Part shown: piece by piece, positions 22,500 through 33,334 of the stretch | Position numbering within the stretch: the first letter of the stretch is position 1 | How the letters are laid out: each line of letters starts with the position of its first letter | NCBI GenBank assembly: GCA_035610365.1 | Contig: CM069432.1 | Coordinates: forward strand, 127,110,255-127,174,254 | Source: Aquatica leii | Taxonomy: Eukaryota; Arthropoda; Insecta; Coleoptera; Lampyridae | Reading direction: 5' to 3' | Length of the DNA stretch: 64,000 nt | Position numbers and translations under genes: made by a program | The notes under the pieces: generated by a model | What the model was told of the DNA's origin: nothing | Database searches by the model: none | The model's input: only the letters and a program-made list of their open reading frames with translations

Positions 22500-23597
22500 C
22501 AGAGCTGGGCAAGTTACTTTGTAAAAGTAGTTAACTACTAACTAAAGTTACTACTTTTTAAAAGTAGTGTAAGTTACTAACTACTAACTACCGTAAATCG
22601 AAATGTAGTTAGATTATTAACTACTCAACAATTGTATTCTAAAATATAAGTTATTTTTTTCAACTATTTGTAGAAAAAGTAGTTCTAAGACGATTTATAC
22701 TAGTTTCAGTCATATAAACATAAGTATCTATAGACACTGAATTATTATTACATTAAAGAAAACAAAGTAAATCAATCACGCTCACACAAAAACAGTAAAA
22801 CAATTTTAACGTAAGTACTATTATTCTAATATTATTGTATATCTATTTTATTACAAATTCTCAAAAAAAAAATTAATAAAATGAACCTTTAAAAAAACAG
22901 AACTTAAAGTAATAAACATTATGTGGTATTCAATATTCATTTTCTTGCCATAAAAGTAACTTTTCCAAATTAGCATCAGCCAATGCATTTCTTTTGAGCA
23001 AATTAATGAGTGAAAAAGATATATTAATACTCTTATCTTCCAGGTGTTTTAGCAATTCCAGTTCTATTCTTCTGGTTTTGTGAACATGTTCATGCTGAGT
23101 ATCAGAAGAAATGTGTAACTTTTTAGACAAACCAGGTTCATCAAAATCAAAAAAACTTTCATTTTGTTGAAGTAATATTTTATTTACGTTTAGATCAGTG
23201 GCATTTAACAATTCGAAACAAATTAGGTTTCGTGCATTTATAAAATTTTATTGAATAGTCTTTACATCCATGTTTACTTCTGTGTAACCGTTCGTCACTT
23301 GAAGGACACGAAACTGCAATGCAGGCTCAATAATTCTAGTCATATTGCATGTAATTGAAGCCGCTAATAATCTAGTTTCATTACTAGTAAAGTAGTTAAG
23401 CTATTAAAAAGTAGTTTAACTATGTGTGTAGTTAAAATAAGGTAGCTAACGACTTTTTAAATACAATTACACGAAAAAAGTAATTTATTCTAACTACAGT
23501 TACATTATTAAATTAAAATAACTTAAATATATAGAGAATACAACTATCGTCAACAATAAAGTAGTTAGATTAGTAGCTTAACTACTGCCCAGCTCTG
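22500..23597. mobile_element. Short hAT-family element (1.1 kb)
   Basis: The inverted termini are CAGAGCTGGGCA at 22500-22511 and its complement ending at 23597, the CAGxG-type tip of hAT transposons. The 8-bp flanks ATTCCAAT (22492-22499) and ATTTCAAT (23598-23605) differ at one position and fit the 8-bp hAT duplication. At 1,098 bp it is too short for a full transposase and is probably a non-autonomous deletion derivative. Both subterminal regions carry many copies of AGTAGTTAACTAC-like boxes, typical of transposase-binding repeats. It splits the Harbinger element. Confidence 0.82.
22930..23211 (-). CDS. Unassigned 93-codon frame inside the hAT element
   Basis: The only open frame of note in the element, from TTG/ATG-type start 23211 to a stop at 22930. 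It is Leu-, Asn- and Glu-rich with no DNA-binding, zinc or catalytic motif that I recognise. The reading extends upstream past a stop near 23255 with a RIIEPALQFRVLQV segment. It may be a leftover of the hAT transposase, but the signature C-terminal dimerisation motif is not visible. Probably not an expressed gene. Confidence 0.25.
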   Translation of the reverse strand: MLNATDLNVNKILLQQNESFFDFDEPGLSKKLHISSDTQHEHVHKTRRIELELLKHLEDKSINISFSLINLLKRNALADANLEKLLLWQENEY

Positions 23598-23609
23598 ATT
23601 TCAATACAA

Positions 23610-24160
23610 TAATTTATATAGGTACAAATACATTTACTACTTGGTCGATAAAAATTGTCAATAAAAATGTTTTGCCCTGCTTCATTATTTGGCAATCTAC
23701 TGCGGTCGCATAATTGCAATTGGATTTCCAATTTTTTTGTAATTATCTTTTCTGCTGTAATTTTACTTACATTAGCAAAGTCTTCTGCTACTATATAGAA
23801 TTACCCACTTATAAAATACTGTAATGTAAGAAGCAGCTAAGCCATTGGTGTGATGCAATGATTCCTGAAGAAAAAAATGTTAATCAGTATATAACCATTT
23901 TTTTATTACTTTAATATAAATTAGAACTATTTGTTAGTACGATGTATGTAGCAAATTTTGTTCCATTTGTTGCAGCATTGTTTCCACAGTACCCACAAAA
24001 CCTTCAAAAAAGTTTTAGATCATCTCATATTTTAAAATGGTCAATTCATTCACTGATGGTATACGGCCGGCGGTCTGGGTTTATATCATTTATAATTTCT
24101 ATTTCTTCTAATTTAAATGCATCATTAATAAAATCATCTATTACTGACAAAAACCGTTGA
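23610..24160 (-). pseudogene. HARBI1-like transposase N-terminal remnant
   Basis: Minus-strand translation gives, in order, DDFINDAFKLEEIEIIND, RRPYTISE then a stop then IDHFKI, and YCGNNAATNGTKFATYI. After a gap come LLLTLQYFISG and FYIVAEDFANVSKITAEKII (about 23830-23740). The last resembles the helix-turn-helix of HARBI1 proteins, where a TLRFFATGxFQ...GD...VSQxTVSRII pattern is usual. Several stops are present, and the catalytic DDE part is missing; it is either deleted or lies where the hAT element now sits. Confidence 0.45.
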
Positions 24161-24414
24161 ATTTAAACACGTAAAACGTAATCAATAGGAAACACTAGAT
24201 AGTGACAGTTTGAGGTTATGATTTTATCGTTAATTAACCAACAGATATCTGGCGGTATTTGCAAGTTCGCCTCGTTGATAAGTTTATAACCTAGATAAAA
24301 AAGTTAATTGTTGAATAAGAGGTAACTGGCGGTAAAAATAACGAAATATATCATTATCAGTAAGATATATCTGAAAGTTAACTAACCGAAAATATATCTG
24401 GGTATTGAAAGACC

Positions 24415-25200
24415 GACACTAAATCTAATAAACATATTAATTAGTAAATCTATTATTATTTTTTAATATCAATAATTTAATGGTATAAACAAAATACTAT
24501 CTTTAAATTACACAGTTATTATTAAATATTACTACTATGCTACTTTTATGTTTGTGTACGCATTGGTAGTTTAATTTGTTATTTAAATATTTGCAAAAAC
24601 ATTAATTTTAAAGTAAATTAAATATACACTTATTTATTTTATTTTTACGGTATAGTGTTTTAAAATGTAGAAAAATAATTTACACATAAAAATAGTATGA
24701 AGAATATGTAAGATTTAAACTTTTGGGATTTACGTCAAGGTGATGAACGAGTTCTAGAAATTGTTCACAATGTGACAAATTGTTATATGTACTATATTTT
24801 CAGTTCTTTTATAAAATTCAACTAAAACAAATGTTTTTTTAATGCTATTGTTATATAAAGTAAGTGATTTCTTATATTAAAAATTTAGTAAACGTTTAAT
24901 CAATTTTCAATTATATTTACATTTTTTATTTAATTAACACAATGTTTAATTGTAAATAATAAGTAAACGTTTAATTTAATGTTTATATATCGTATAATTT
25001 ATTAGCAATGTTTTCATTATTGTTTTAACGTAATTTTTGTTTTTAAATATATCTATTTTCAGATGTTTACAAAGTTGACATAAATAAGTTGTTTTAAGTA
25101 ATTACCTTGTTAAAATGTTAAAAAAACACATTTTTATGTTTATCAAAGAGAAAAAGCTTAGAAGAAATTTATAATCTTGTAAACTGTGTAATCCTTCCCC
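24415..25200. other. AT-rich spacer, nothing recognised
   Basis: Very AT-rich, short frames only, no inverted repeats or coding motifs seen. Confidence 0.5.
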
Positions 25201-25229
25201 TTTTCTCTCTTATCGCAACTAGGGTTAGA

Positions 25230-26240
25230 TTTAGTCGTCGGATGTCTCAGCGGTGTCCAGGGTTCAATAACTCTCTATAAACCGCTTAATACATTTATTT
25301 CAACAAAAAAAAATTAAAACAACAAAACTAAATAACAATTAAAAAAAAAATAATCTACAACGAATCTATATATGAAAAAAAAATTTAATTTCTGATTATT
25401 TTGGTCGGGGACGGTACGGCAGAGTCCTGTACTGCGCCTGCAATAAAGTAACGTTAATTTCTCTAAATTACCTTTAATCGTATTACGGCCGGTGGTATTC
25501 TAAGTATGTGGCTTTGCGTAGTTTTATTGGGATTTGAGGATTCAGAACCGCTGCAGTTAATGTGTAAGTAACGTAGAATATTATTAAGTTTGGTGGTTTT
25601 AACCACAAATTTAGTTGCAGGTGGAATTGCAGTCTGTTCTTGTTTGTTATTAACTTCCCCCGGTTGACAATTTCTACTTCCACTCGACAATTTAAATGTT
25701 TACTCTGCTTCCCAGTGAAGCTCGTCAATAGTACGAAGAGTTGTAGTTAATCGGTAAGTAATTGATTTTTTTGTACGTTGTTTTCTGGCGAACGAAATGT
25801 AATTATAGATGATCGTTCTCGTATGGACGGGTTGGACAGTTGTCGGTATTACTTACAAGTGAAAGGCGAGGGTATTGGAGATGTATTCCATACATCTACT
25901 AGGAAAAAGGAACGAGGAAGCTAAGATGTAGGTATTCCATACATCTAATAGGGGTTGAATCGTAGTCGGTAGTCCTTACGACAAGAAGATTTAGGAGTTC
26001 TAGAGGGTAAGATCAAGAACCCGGTTCTATTCGTTTAATTGTCGTTCTGCTGGTTTTATAGGAAATCCTTATCAACTCTGGACGGCAACTAGGAAGGAGT
26101 TTTAGAGTATGGGAAAGCGGGGATTATCAACTCATACTTACAACGCCATTCGCGCCTATTATATGAATTATAAATGAAAATGTTTACACTATTTACGTAT
26201 TTATAATTTAAATTATAATAAATTTACAGATGCTTACATA
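25230..26240 (-). repeat. Presumed 3' LTR region of gypsy B
   Basis: On the minus strand the sequence left of the polypurine tract starts TATGTAAGCATCTG, contains AATAAATGTATTAAG (near 25290) as a possible polyadenylation signal, then GAACCCTGGACACCGCTGAG (about 25257-25238). No second copy was found on the right side, so LTR status and both limits are inferred. A duplicated motif ATTCCATACATCTA occurs at about 25885 and 25934. Confidence 0.35.
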
Positions 26241-26252
26241 CCACCTCTTTTT
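26241..26252 (-). promoter_or_regulatory. Candidate polypurine tract of gypsy B
   Basis: The minus strand reads AAAAAGAGGTGG just after the end of the pol-like region and before the presumed 3' LTR. Confidence 0.5.
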
Positions 26253-26354
26253 GCGTTAAGTGTTCTTTCTGGGTTATAAAGGAATTATTCCTAACTCTTT
26301 GGCGTTTAAGTATGGGACCTTAATGGCAGTGGTAACTCCGACTGTGATATAAAC

Positions 26355-28046
26355 CACTCAATGATTTTTCTTCCTTTTTACCGCTGTTAAACTTTCCAAA
26401 CGTCTGAAGAAAGGGTGATCGTTTTCCCATAAAGCTGTAGTTTCTTGTAAGGATAAAACAGGCGGTGAGGGTGTGGATGTGAGTGGTGAAGAGCGTGTGT
26501 TTGGCACTTTATTTTTTAAATGTTCCGGAATGGCGGGGGTTTTTGGAAAGGACATGGTTGAGGTCTCGAAGGTATATGGCATTGGAAATGTTTGAGGATG
26601 GTGCATTAGCGGTGTGCATGGTCTCGGGGTTGACGGTGGATTCAGGTCGGCGTCCGTTTCTACTATTGACTCGGCTTTTAAAGACTTCAGAAGGCGGTTG
26701 GTGAAATATATTAAGGGGAGGTCCTTTGCGGCGGAGTTCCGGTAATATTCGGGATGCCAGGGACGTATCCTGAAGCTAGGTTTCTTTCGTTTAAGAGTAG
26801 AAGGCCATGGTCGATGATTACGGCTTCACTAGAGCCATCACGATAGAACTGACATGCAAGTGTTGATTTATGGAATATATACCTGTTTTTCCTCTCTAGT
26901 ATTTTCGTCGGTAGTAAGCATTTCTGAAAAAGGGATTTTGAGTTCTTACACGTGAACTCTTCCTATAGGATTTTGTAGATGTGGTAGGGTTCTGGGTGCT
27001 TAGGGGCTAACTTAGTAGTAAATTTCTTACCTGCATCTGACAGAAAATGCGTGTTTCGGTATACGACCTCTCCAATTCGGGGCCGGTATGGTCTTCTCCT
27101 CAGATTATAATGATGTTCCTGGGACACAAATGCCATAGCAAGGTGAGATTGGGCTAGAGTTCTTTGGTATTTTAACTTCTGGATATTTTGGGCATGCTCT
27201 CCCTGGGTAAGGACTTGGTTTGAGTTGACCTCGGTGGGGTGCAATGCTTTTGGCGGTTGTAACTCTTGTCCGTAGTTTAACATCGCTGGGCTGAAATCTG
27301 TAGATTTATGACTCAAGGAGTTTATGGCAAACGTTATTTCGGGCAACCACGTATCCCATGTGATTTGGTTTTTTTTCGTATATATCATCGTTCTTATTAC
27401 CTTGTTCATTCTCTCTACCGGGTTGTCTTGGAGAGTATATGGGGGCGTCAGTCGTTGCTCGATTTTCCATTCCTGTAACAGTCCTTAGAAAATCTTGTTT
27501 ACAAACGGAGTTCCGGTGTCAGGCGCAACCGTCTGGGGTCGGCCGTAACGAAATAAAACCTTCTCCTTAAAAGCTGCGGTGAGCGTATTGGCTTTGGCTT
27601 GTCGGAGCGGTTGGAACTCTACCCATTTTGTAAATCGGTCTTGGAACACCATCAGGTAACAGTTACCTATTGATGATCAAGTCGGTACTTACCGTTTTCC
27701 ATAGACCGGTGGTTTTAGAAAAATGCATTTCTCCAAAAGGGAATTGCGTCTGTGACTTGTATTGTAGACATGTGGTACATTTTCTGATGTAGCGGGCGGT
27801 GAATATACCTGGCCAGTAATATTGTTGATATATTCTGCTTACCGTTTTCGCTGCTCCTAGGTGTCCCGCGTGCGGAGGATCGTGGCATTCTCGGATGATT
27901 TGTTCTTGGAGGGGGGTTGGTACACAGAACTTCCAGGCGGTGTGAAAGCCCTCTGTTACGGCTGGTGAAGAATCCGGAAATCTTTTATATAGTTTATCTA
28001 TCTCAATTTTATTGTTCGGATAGTTTTCCGGGTCAGGATCGACCGG
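26355..28046 (-). pseudogene. Gypsy B integrase and C-terminal extension
   Basis: From the right, a zinc-binding-like region and core are broken by stops (pieces such as CTTCLQYKSQTQFPFG and STDLII, about 27800-27650). The C-terminal half is open at 27409-26963: WLPEITFAINSLSH, STDFSPAMLNYGQEL, a tyrosine/arginine-rich HHYNLRRRPYRPRIGEVVYR segment and LAPKHPEPYHIYKIL. This is the standard end of a Ty3/gypsy integrase. A Pro/Ser-rich tail at 26606-26358 ends in FFRRLESLTAVKRKKNH and may close the polyprotein. Inactive. Confidence 0.8.
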
Positions 28047-29260
28047 TTACCTTTCTTTTAGCTTGGAGAGCCAGGGACAGGTCGGTCGGGAAGTTGAGTG
28101 TATATTAGCAAAACCGGCCTTTTGTTGAGGTTCTTCAAACATTCGTGAAAGGGCGTCTGTTACTTTGTTGAGAGCACCGCTACGGTATTCAACGTAAAAA
28201 TCGAACTGTTGTAGTTCTAGTATCCAGCGGGCTAGTCGAACTAAAGGTTTTTCTAGTGTTCTTAGCCATTTTAAGCTGCGGTGATTGCTGATAACAGTAA
28301 GTAAATACCTTTCTAGGTACTCCTTCAGCTTCTGGATTGCCCACACTACCGCTAGACATTCCTGCTCTATGGTTGAGTAGATTGTTTCTGTGGGTGAAAG
28401 GGCCCGACTGATGTACGCGATCACTCGCCCGATTCCATCTTAAACCTGTGTGGGAACGGTACCTAAGCCGGTGATACTGGCATTAGTTTGTAAGGTGAAC
28501 TTTACATTAAAATCCGGGCAAGCTAAAATGGGAGAAGAGGCTAGAAGGGTTTTTATTTGTTTGAACGCTTTGTGTTGGGCGTTTTCGCAATTAAATTTTT
28601 TGTCTTTCTTTAATAGGTCGTAAGGGGCTGAACCACCTGGCAGAATTGGGAAATGATCTTACTGTACCACGAGGCCATTCCAAGAAATCTTCTTGCTATG
28701 CAAACAGTCTGGGGAGTTTTGTAATGGCTTCTACTTTTTTAGAATTTGGTTTGATTCCATCTTTAGTAACCAAGTGTCCCAGTTACTTAATTTTGATTTT
28801 GCCAAAGCAACATTTTTCGGGTTGTAATTGTAGGCCGCTCTGGCGTAGTCTTTGGAAAACTTTTTTTAGATTGGCCAGGTGTTGTTCAAACGTTTTTCCA
28901 ATGATGACGATGTCGCCCAAGTAGGCAAACGCTTTGGCATCGAGTTCGGGATCAATAACAGAGTCTAGTAGTCGTAGAATGGCGCAGAATGTAGTCCGAA
29001 AGGCATCACTTTAAACTGAAATAGACCTCGGCCGGGGACGGTAAACGCGGTGATTGAACGACTGATTGGTTCGAGCAGTATTTGCCAGTAACTCGGGTTT
29101 CCTTCAGCTTGTCTAAAATTTCTTGGACAAATAAGAGGGGATAGGCATCTTTTATTGAAGCCTTGTTAACTTGTCTGCAATTAACACAGAAACGGTATTC
29201 TCTAAACAATTTCTTCACTTTATTACTATAGGCAAACTCCAAGGGCTTTGTGATGGTTCG
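28047..29260 (-). pseudogene. Gypsy B reverse transcriptase and RNase H
   Basis: The RT start is visible at 29242-29006: FREYRFCVNCRQVNKASIKD, YPLLFVQEILDKL. The catalytic box near 28923-28912 reads AYLGDIVIIG, so the usual YLDD has lost its first Asp of the pair. Downstream pieces are LRQSGLQLQPEKCCFG, LGHLVTKDGIKPN and KVEAI, with stops between. RNase H is open at 28424-28047: IAYISRALSPTETIYSTIEQ, ECLAVVWAIQKLKEYL, SNHRSLKWL, VEYRSGALNKVTDALSR. The element therefore could not reverse-transcribe even with the frame restored. Confidence 0.83.
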
Positions 29261-29501
29261 ATGACATCGTTCACCAGCATTGCGTCTACTTCGGCATTAA
29301 TTGCGGGGGTAGTAGGGTTGTTTCACCGGTTCTATTCAAGGCTTCAGTTTTATTTGGTGTCTAGCCAGTTTAGTCCCTCTTGGAACATCTTAAAACTTCT
29401 CCAGTTCTTCTTCTAGAAATTTGTTAAGTTGTATGAGTTAAGATCCCTTGTAAACCATTTATTCCAGGGGTCGACAGGGGCTGTAGTTAGACGACTTCTT
29501 T

Positions 29502-30460
29502 TTAGATGGTAAGGGTCTGATTCTTAGTATCAAGAAGAGCTGCATTCTGGACCAGAAAATCGAGATCTAGTATGATTTCGCTGGTAAGTTTTTCTATCTG
29601 GCTACAGAACATTATTATGGGGATCTCGCTGGGGATCTCGCTTAGGGTCATGGGTACCGGATATATGCCGACAGCGGTGGTGACGGTGCCGTTTGCCATT
29701 TGGACAGGTTCCGGGGTGGTAGATAAGGGTTTGATTCGATGTTCGACAAGGAGTTGCCGTATCCTAAGACTAATATACGATTTTGCGGCTCCGGTGTCTA
29801 TCAATGCCCATACTTCTTGGTGACAAACTGTTATTTGTGCAAAAAGGCGTGAGTCGATTACGGACTTACGATTTATTGTCGGCGGTTCGGGTTTAAGACG
29901 ATTTTTGATTACGCCCAACCATTCAGACCATTCCTTAGGGCTGGTTCTACCAGGTTGCTTTTGTGGGTTTTGCTGGTCCTGTGATTGTCTTATTGTAGCT
30001 ATGAAAAATGGTCGTCGGGTGTCGACAGCACATGAGCAGTCACGGGAGAGAACATCAAATTTGCCGCATCTAGAGCAAAATCTCTTAAAAGGGTTTCTGC
30101 AGTTACTTCGACGATGTCGAGGTCGACCGCATCTCGAGCACACTTCTTGGCGTAAAACCTGTGATTGCGTTATGGGGAGCTGGATTAACGGCGGGGGAAC
30201 CCTGGCAAAAGGGGTCAGAGTTCTAGAGCTCTAGAAGTTCTTCCAAGTTAACGAAGTCTTTTTTTCGAAAGTAAAACTTGTATTCGCTTCTTAGATTGAC
30301 GTAGATGGGTTCTAGTTGACTCTCTGCCGACATCTGTCCGTGGCGGCGCATCAGCGTCAATAGACCGGTAACAAACTCGAAGGCGTTCTCTCTGGTTGTT
30401 TAAATCTTGCTTTGGATTGCCTCTTTAAGTTGGTGTTGGTACCGATGGGGAAGAAATTGG
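29502..30460 (-). pseudogene. Gypsy B gag 3' half, zinc knuckles and protease
   Basis: Gag continues from the BEL junction (about 30460) with FLPHRYQHQLKEAIQSKI and LLTLMRRHGQMS, then a segment ending VNLEELLEL (about 30230). At 30143-29502 a frame opens with two knuckles, CSRCGRPRHRRSNC and CSRCGKFDVLSRDC; the second has Leu where His is expected. A Pro/Gln-rich linker leads to a retropepsin with ALIDTGAAKSYIS, so the DTGA active site is intact, and IIMFCSQIEKLTSEIILDLDFL near the end. The order knuckles-protease is standard for gypsy gag-pol. Confidence 0.85.
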
Positions 30461-30470
30461 CGTTTAAAAC

Positions 30471-30704
30471 TGAAGCGAAGTTGGGTTTCTTGCAATTATA
30501 TTTGTCTCGAAATACCCCTTCTTCTGTATTTGTTGTTGTAATTAAAGAAAACGAGTGGACTGTACTATTTATTTATTATTGTTGCAAATTTAACACGTAC
30601 TTCTACTAGCAGCGCAAGCATGACACTCTCTCTAGTCTGTCAACCTTCGCTCGTACCTGCATTCCTACCCTTCCCTTTTATGCATATGCTGCAAGTTAGC
30701 ACCA
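30471..30704 (-). repeat. 3' LTR of the BEL element
   Basis: Reads on the minus strand from TGGTGCTAAC to CTTCGCTTCA (TG...CA), 234 bp. It differs from 36306-36539 at two transitions, in the ATTTATTTATT stretch and in CTCTAGTCTG. Confidence 0.95.
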
Positions 30705-30929
30705 TACCGGCCGCCTTGAAATATATAATATTTCTAAAATTTAAACCTAAACTAAAGTATAATATTTACAAAAGCTTAATTTTTCAAGCTCAGTGTTTAC
30801 ATATATTTTTTTAAAAAAGTTAAATAAACTGTAACTATTCTAAACTTTTCCAAAGGAATGTTAATATTGCGCACAAACACTTTGCTAATCTATCGGTAAC
30901 CTAATTTAATGGTTACAACACGCACAATC

Positions 30930-32456
30930 CCATCAGGACCTGGATGAACAGCGAAAATTCTTCCCAAAGGTCATTGGAGCTTAGGCACTTGTTCATCTAT
31001 GAGAACTACTAAGTCGCCAACATTTAGGTTCGTTGTAGATTGGTGGGAGACACGAGAAGCCCTTTGATACTCGGAAAGCACTTCTTTATACCACCTTTTC
31101 CAGAAATGTTCAAGTAATCTTGATCTTAATTGAAATTTGTTGAGTCGGTTCTCTGGAACGCCTATTAACTTTGGTTCCGGTATTGCTTCTGCTGCCTTGC
31201 CTGTTAAAAAATGAAACGGAGTCAAAGGTAAAGGATCATTTGGATCATTTGATAACGGAGCCAAAGGACGTGAATTGAGTACACTTTCTATTTGACACAA
31301 TACAGTGTGAAAACATTCATAATTTAACTTTGTATCTTTCAACACTTTATATAAGTGATCCTTTATTCGCCTTTATTGCTCTCCCATAGCCCTCCAAAAT
31401 GCGGAGATCTGGGCGGAATAAAATGCCATTCAATAGATTCAGATAATGAATATCTTCTAATATATTATTTTTGAAATTTTGAGTTTTAAATTTTGCATAA
31501 AATTCTTTCATTGTGTTGGCACATCAAACAAAATTGCTGCCATTATCAGAATACACGTGAGAGGGTTTGCCTCTACGCGCTATAAACCTCTTAAAGGCTT
31601 CAATAAAGGCATTTGAAGTTAGACTTGTTACAAGCTCCAAATGGATAGCTTTTGTAACTGTGCAAATAAACAAGCAAACATAAGCTTTGAAAAATAATGC
31701 CCTTTTTGTGTATCCGCTTTTTATTAAAAAATGACCCGTAAAATCACAGCCAGTATGTTCAAAACAAGACTTATATGCCGTCAATCTTTTCGGCGGCAAA
31801 CTACCTATTTTAGTTTTGCATGGTGTTGGCGAATATTTAAAGCATCTTAAACATTTTCTTACTACTTTGATGCATGCATTTCTACCGGCTAACACCCAGA
31901 ACTTTGATCTAACTACAGCTAATAATTGGTTAGAGCCGCAATGCAAAAATTTATTGTGATAAAATTCAAGTAGCAAATAAGTAAACCTGTGATCTTTTGG
32001 CAATAACATAGGATGTTTTGTGTCATAATGCAATTGAGATTGGCAAATTCTTCCTCCAACTCTTATGATACCATGCTGATCTAGAAAAATGTTTAAAGTC
32101 GAAAAAAGTGAACTATTCATTTTATCAGGATTTCCCAATCTTAATTTGTTTATTTCAGTTTTGAAACATGCAGACTGTACAAATTTTACTAACTGTTTTA
32201 ATGAATTGGTGGTTTCTGATACGCTTAAACTACTAAGATTACGATCTTTACTTTTCATCTTTATATTGGCTATAAACCTATTAACATAAGCTAAAACTCG
32301 AAGAAGTTTGAAGTAGCAAGAAATTTTATTGATTAGAATGCCTAAGGTATCGTTTTCTGGCGTAGTAGCTAAAAGATTTACAGTAGATTCCGTTTCAGGC
32401 AATTGATCCTTGATCAACGTACTTTGCAAAGACCAAGCGGATTCTGGTTCCCACAA
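30930..32456 (-). pseudogene. BEL integrase and C-terminal domain
   Basis: The open frame 32456-31524 contains an HHCC-type zinc motif (FYHNKFLHCGSNQ ... CLRCFKYSPTP) and the start of the catalytic core (DFTGHF, KAIHLELVTSLTSNAFIEAF, YSDNGSNFV), with catalytic Asp residues visible. A TGA follows SDNGSNFV. The next ~180 bp are frameshifted but readable ([20 protein letters not shown]). The C-terminal part is open at 31345-30971 (ESVLNSRPLAPLSND, LTPFHFLTGK, RWYKEVLSEYQ, LNVGDLVVLIDEQVPKLQ) and ends after a TGA with PLGRIFAVHPGPDGIVRVV. Three or more lesions make it non-functional. Confidence 0.88.
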
Positions 32457-33332
32457 AAACTGTGGTCCTTTACACCAAAGGCTATCAGCGTCTAACGCAG
32501 AAACACTCGTACCCCTCGAAATTAAATCAGCAGGGTTATGCTGAGTAGGAACATGGTTCTACATATCTGTAGTAGTTAACTCTTGGATGGTGGCAATTCT
32601 GTTTGCAACAAAAACCTTAAACTTGTTTGGGGTGGATTTTATCCATCCAAGGGCTATTTGAGAATTCGACCACAAAAAAGAGCGATTGATTTTGAAATTG
32701 ATTGAATGGTTAACGTTAGAATATAATTCAGCTAACAACACATTAGCGCATAATTCCAATTTTGGCATAGTAACCGTCGATTTTATTGGTGCAACTTTAG
32801 ATTTTGAACATAAGAATGCAACTCGCACTCCGTGCAAATTAATGGAACGAATGAAAATGCAAGCTCCATACGCTACTGTGCTAGCATCCGCAAAACCGTG
32901 CAATTGCACGTTCAAAGGATTTGGCAAAACTATTGTTCTAGGAATTGAAAACTTATCAATTTGGTTCAATTCTTGCAAAAAATAAAAAAATTTAGTTTGA
33001 AATTCGCAAGGGAGCTCAGTGTCCCAACCCAATTGCTGTTTCCATATTTGCTGAATAAGAATTTTTACGCGTACGACTAACGGAGAAAGCAAACCAAGAG
33101 GATCAAATAGTTTTAAAATAATTGATAGAAGAACACGTTTAGTGACTTTTGTGTTTTGCGGTTCTAAGTCAAATGAAAAATGAAGGCTATCTTTGGTAGG
33201 ATTCCATTTCACACCCAATGCTTTTGCACTTTCGCCATTGTGAATGGGCACTGTAAAGCAGTCAATAGATTCTTCATTGCCTCTTGGTAGTACTGTAGGG
33301 TCGTTTGACAAAAACTTTCGCAAGGGATATTA
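32457..33332 (-). pseudogene. BEL RT C-terminal part and RNase H
   Basis: After the TAG near 33336 and a small frameshift, the frame resumes with LRKFLSNDPTVL (33323). It passes through a connection region (AKALGVKWNPTKDSLHFSFD, LFDPLGLLSPLVVRVKILIQ) and an RNase H-like region (LHGFADASTVAYGACIFIR, MPKLELCANVLLAEL, WSNSQIALGWIKS). An in-frame TAG at 32559-32561 stands where Trp would be expected (TTDM-stop-NHVPTQHNPADLISRG). The text then continues without a shift into the integrase. Confidence 0.88.
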
Positions 33333-33334
33333 CC

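Larger units (their letters stand above)
20959..24414. mobile_element. Probable PIF/Harbinger transposon, split by a hAT element
   Basis: Candidate inverted ends are GGGTCTTTCAAAGTTCAGAT at 20959 and, read inward from 24414, GGTCTTTCAATACCCAGAT. A TAA precedes the left end, compatible with the 3-bp target preference, though the right duplication is not clean. Inside, a plus-strand remnant resembling a Harbinger accessory Myb/SANT-like protein (21430-22440) faces a minus-strand remnant resembling a HARBI1-type transposase (24160-23610). This two-gene arrangement fits the superfamily. The call rests on weak similarities that agree with each other. Confidence 0.45.
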
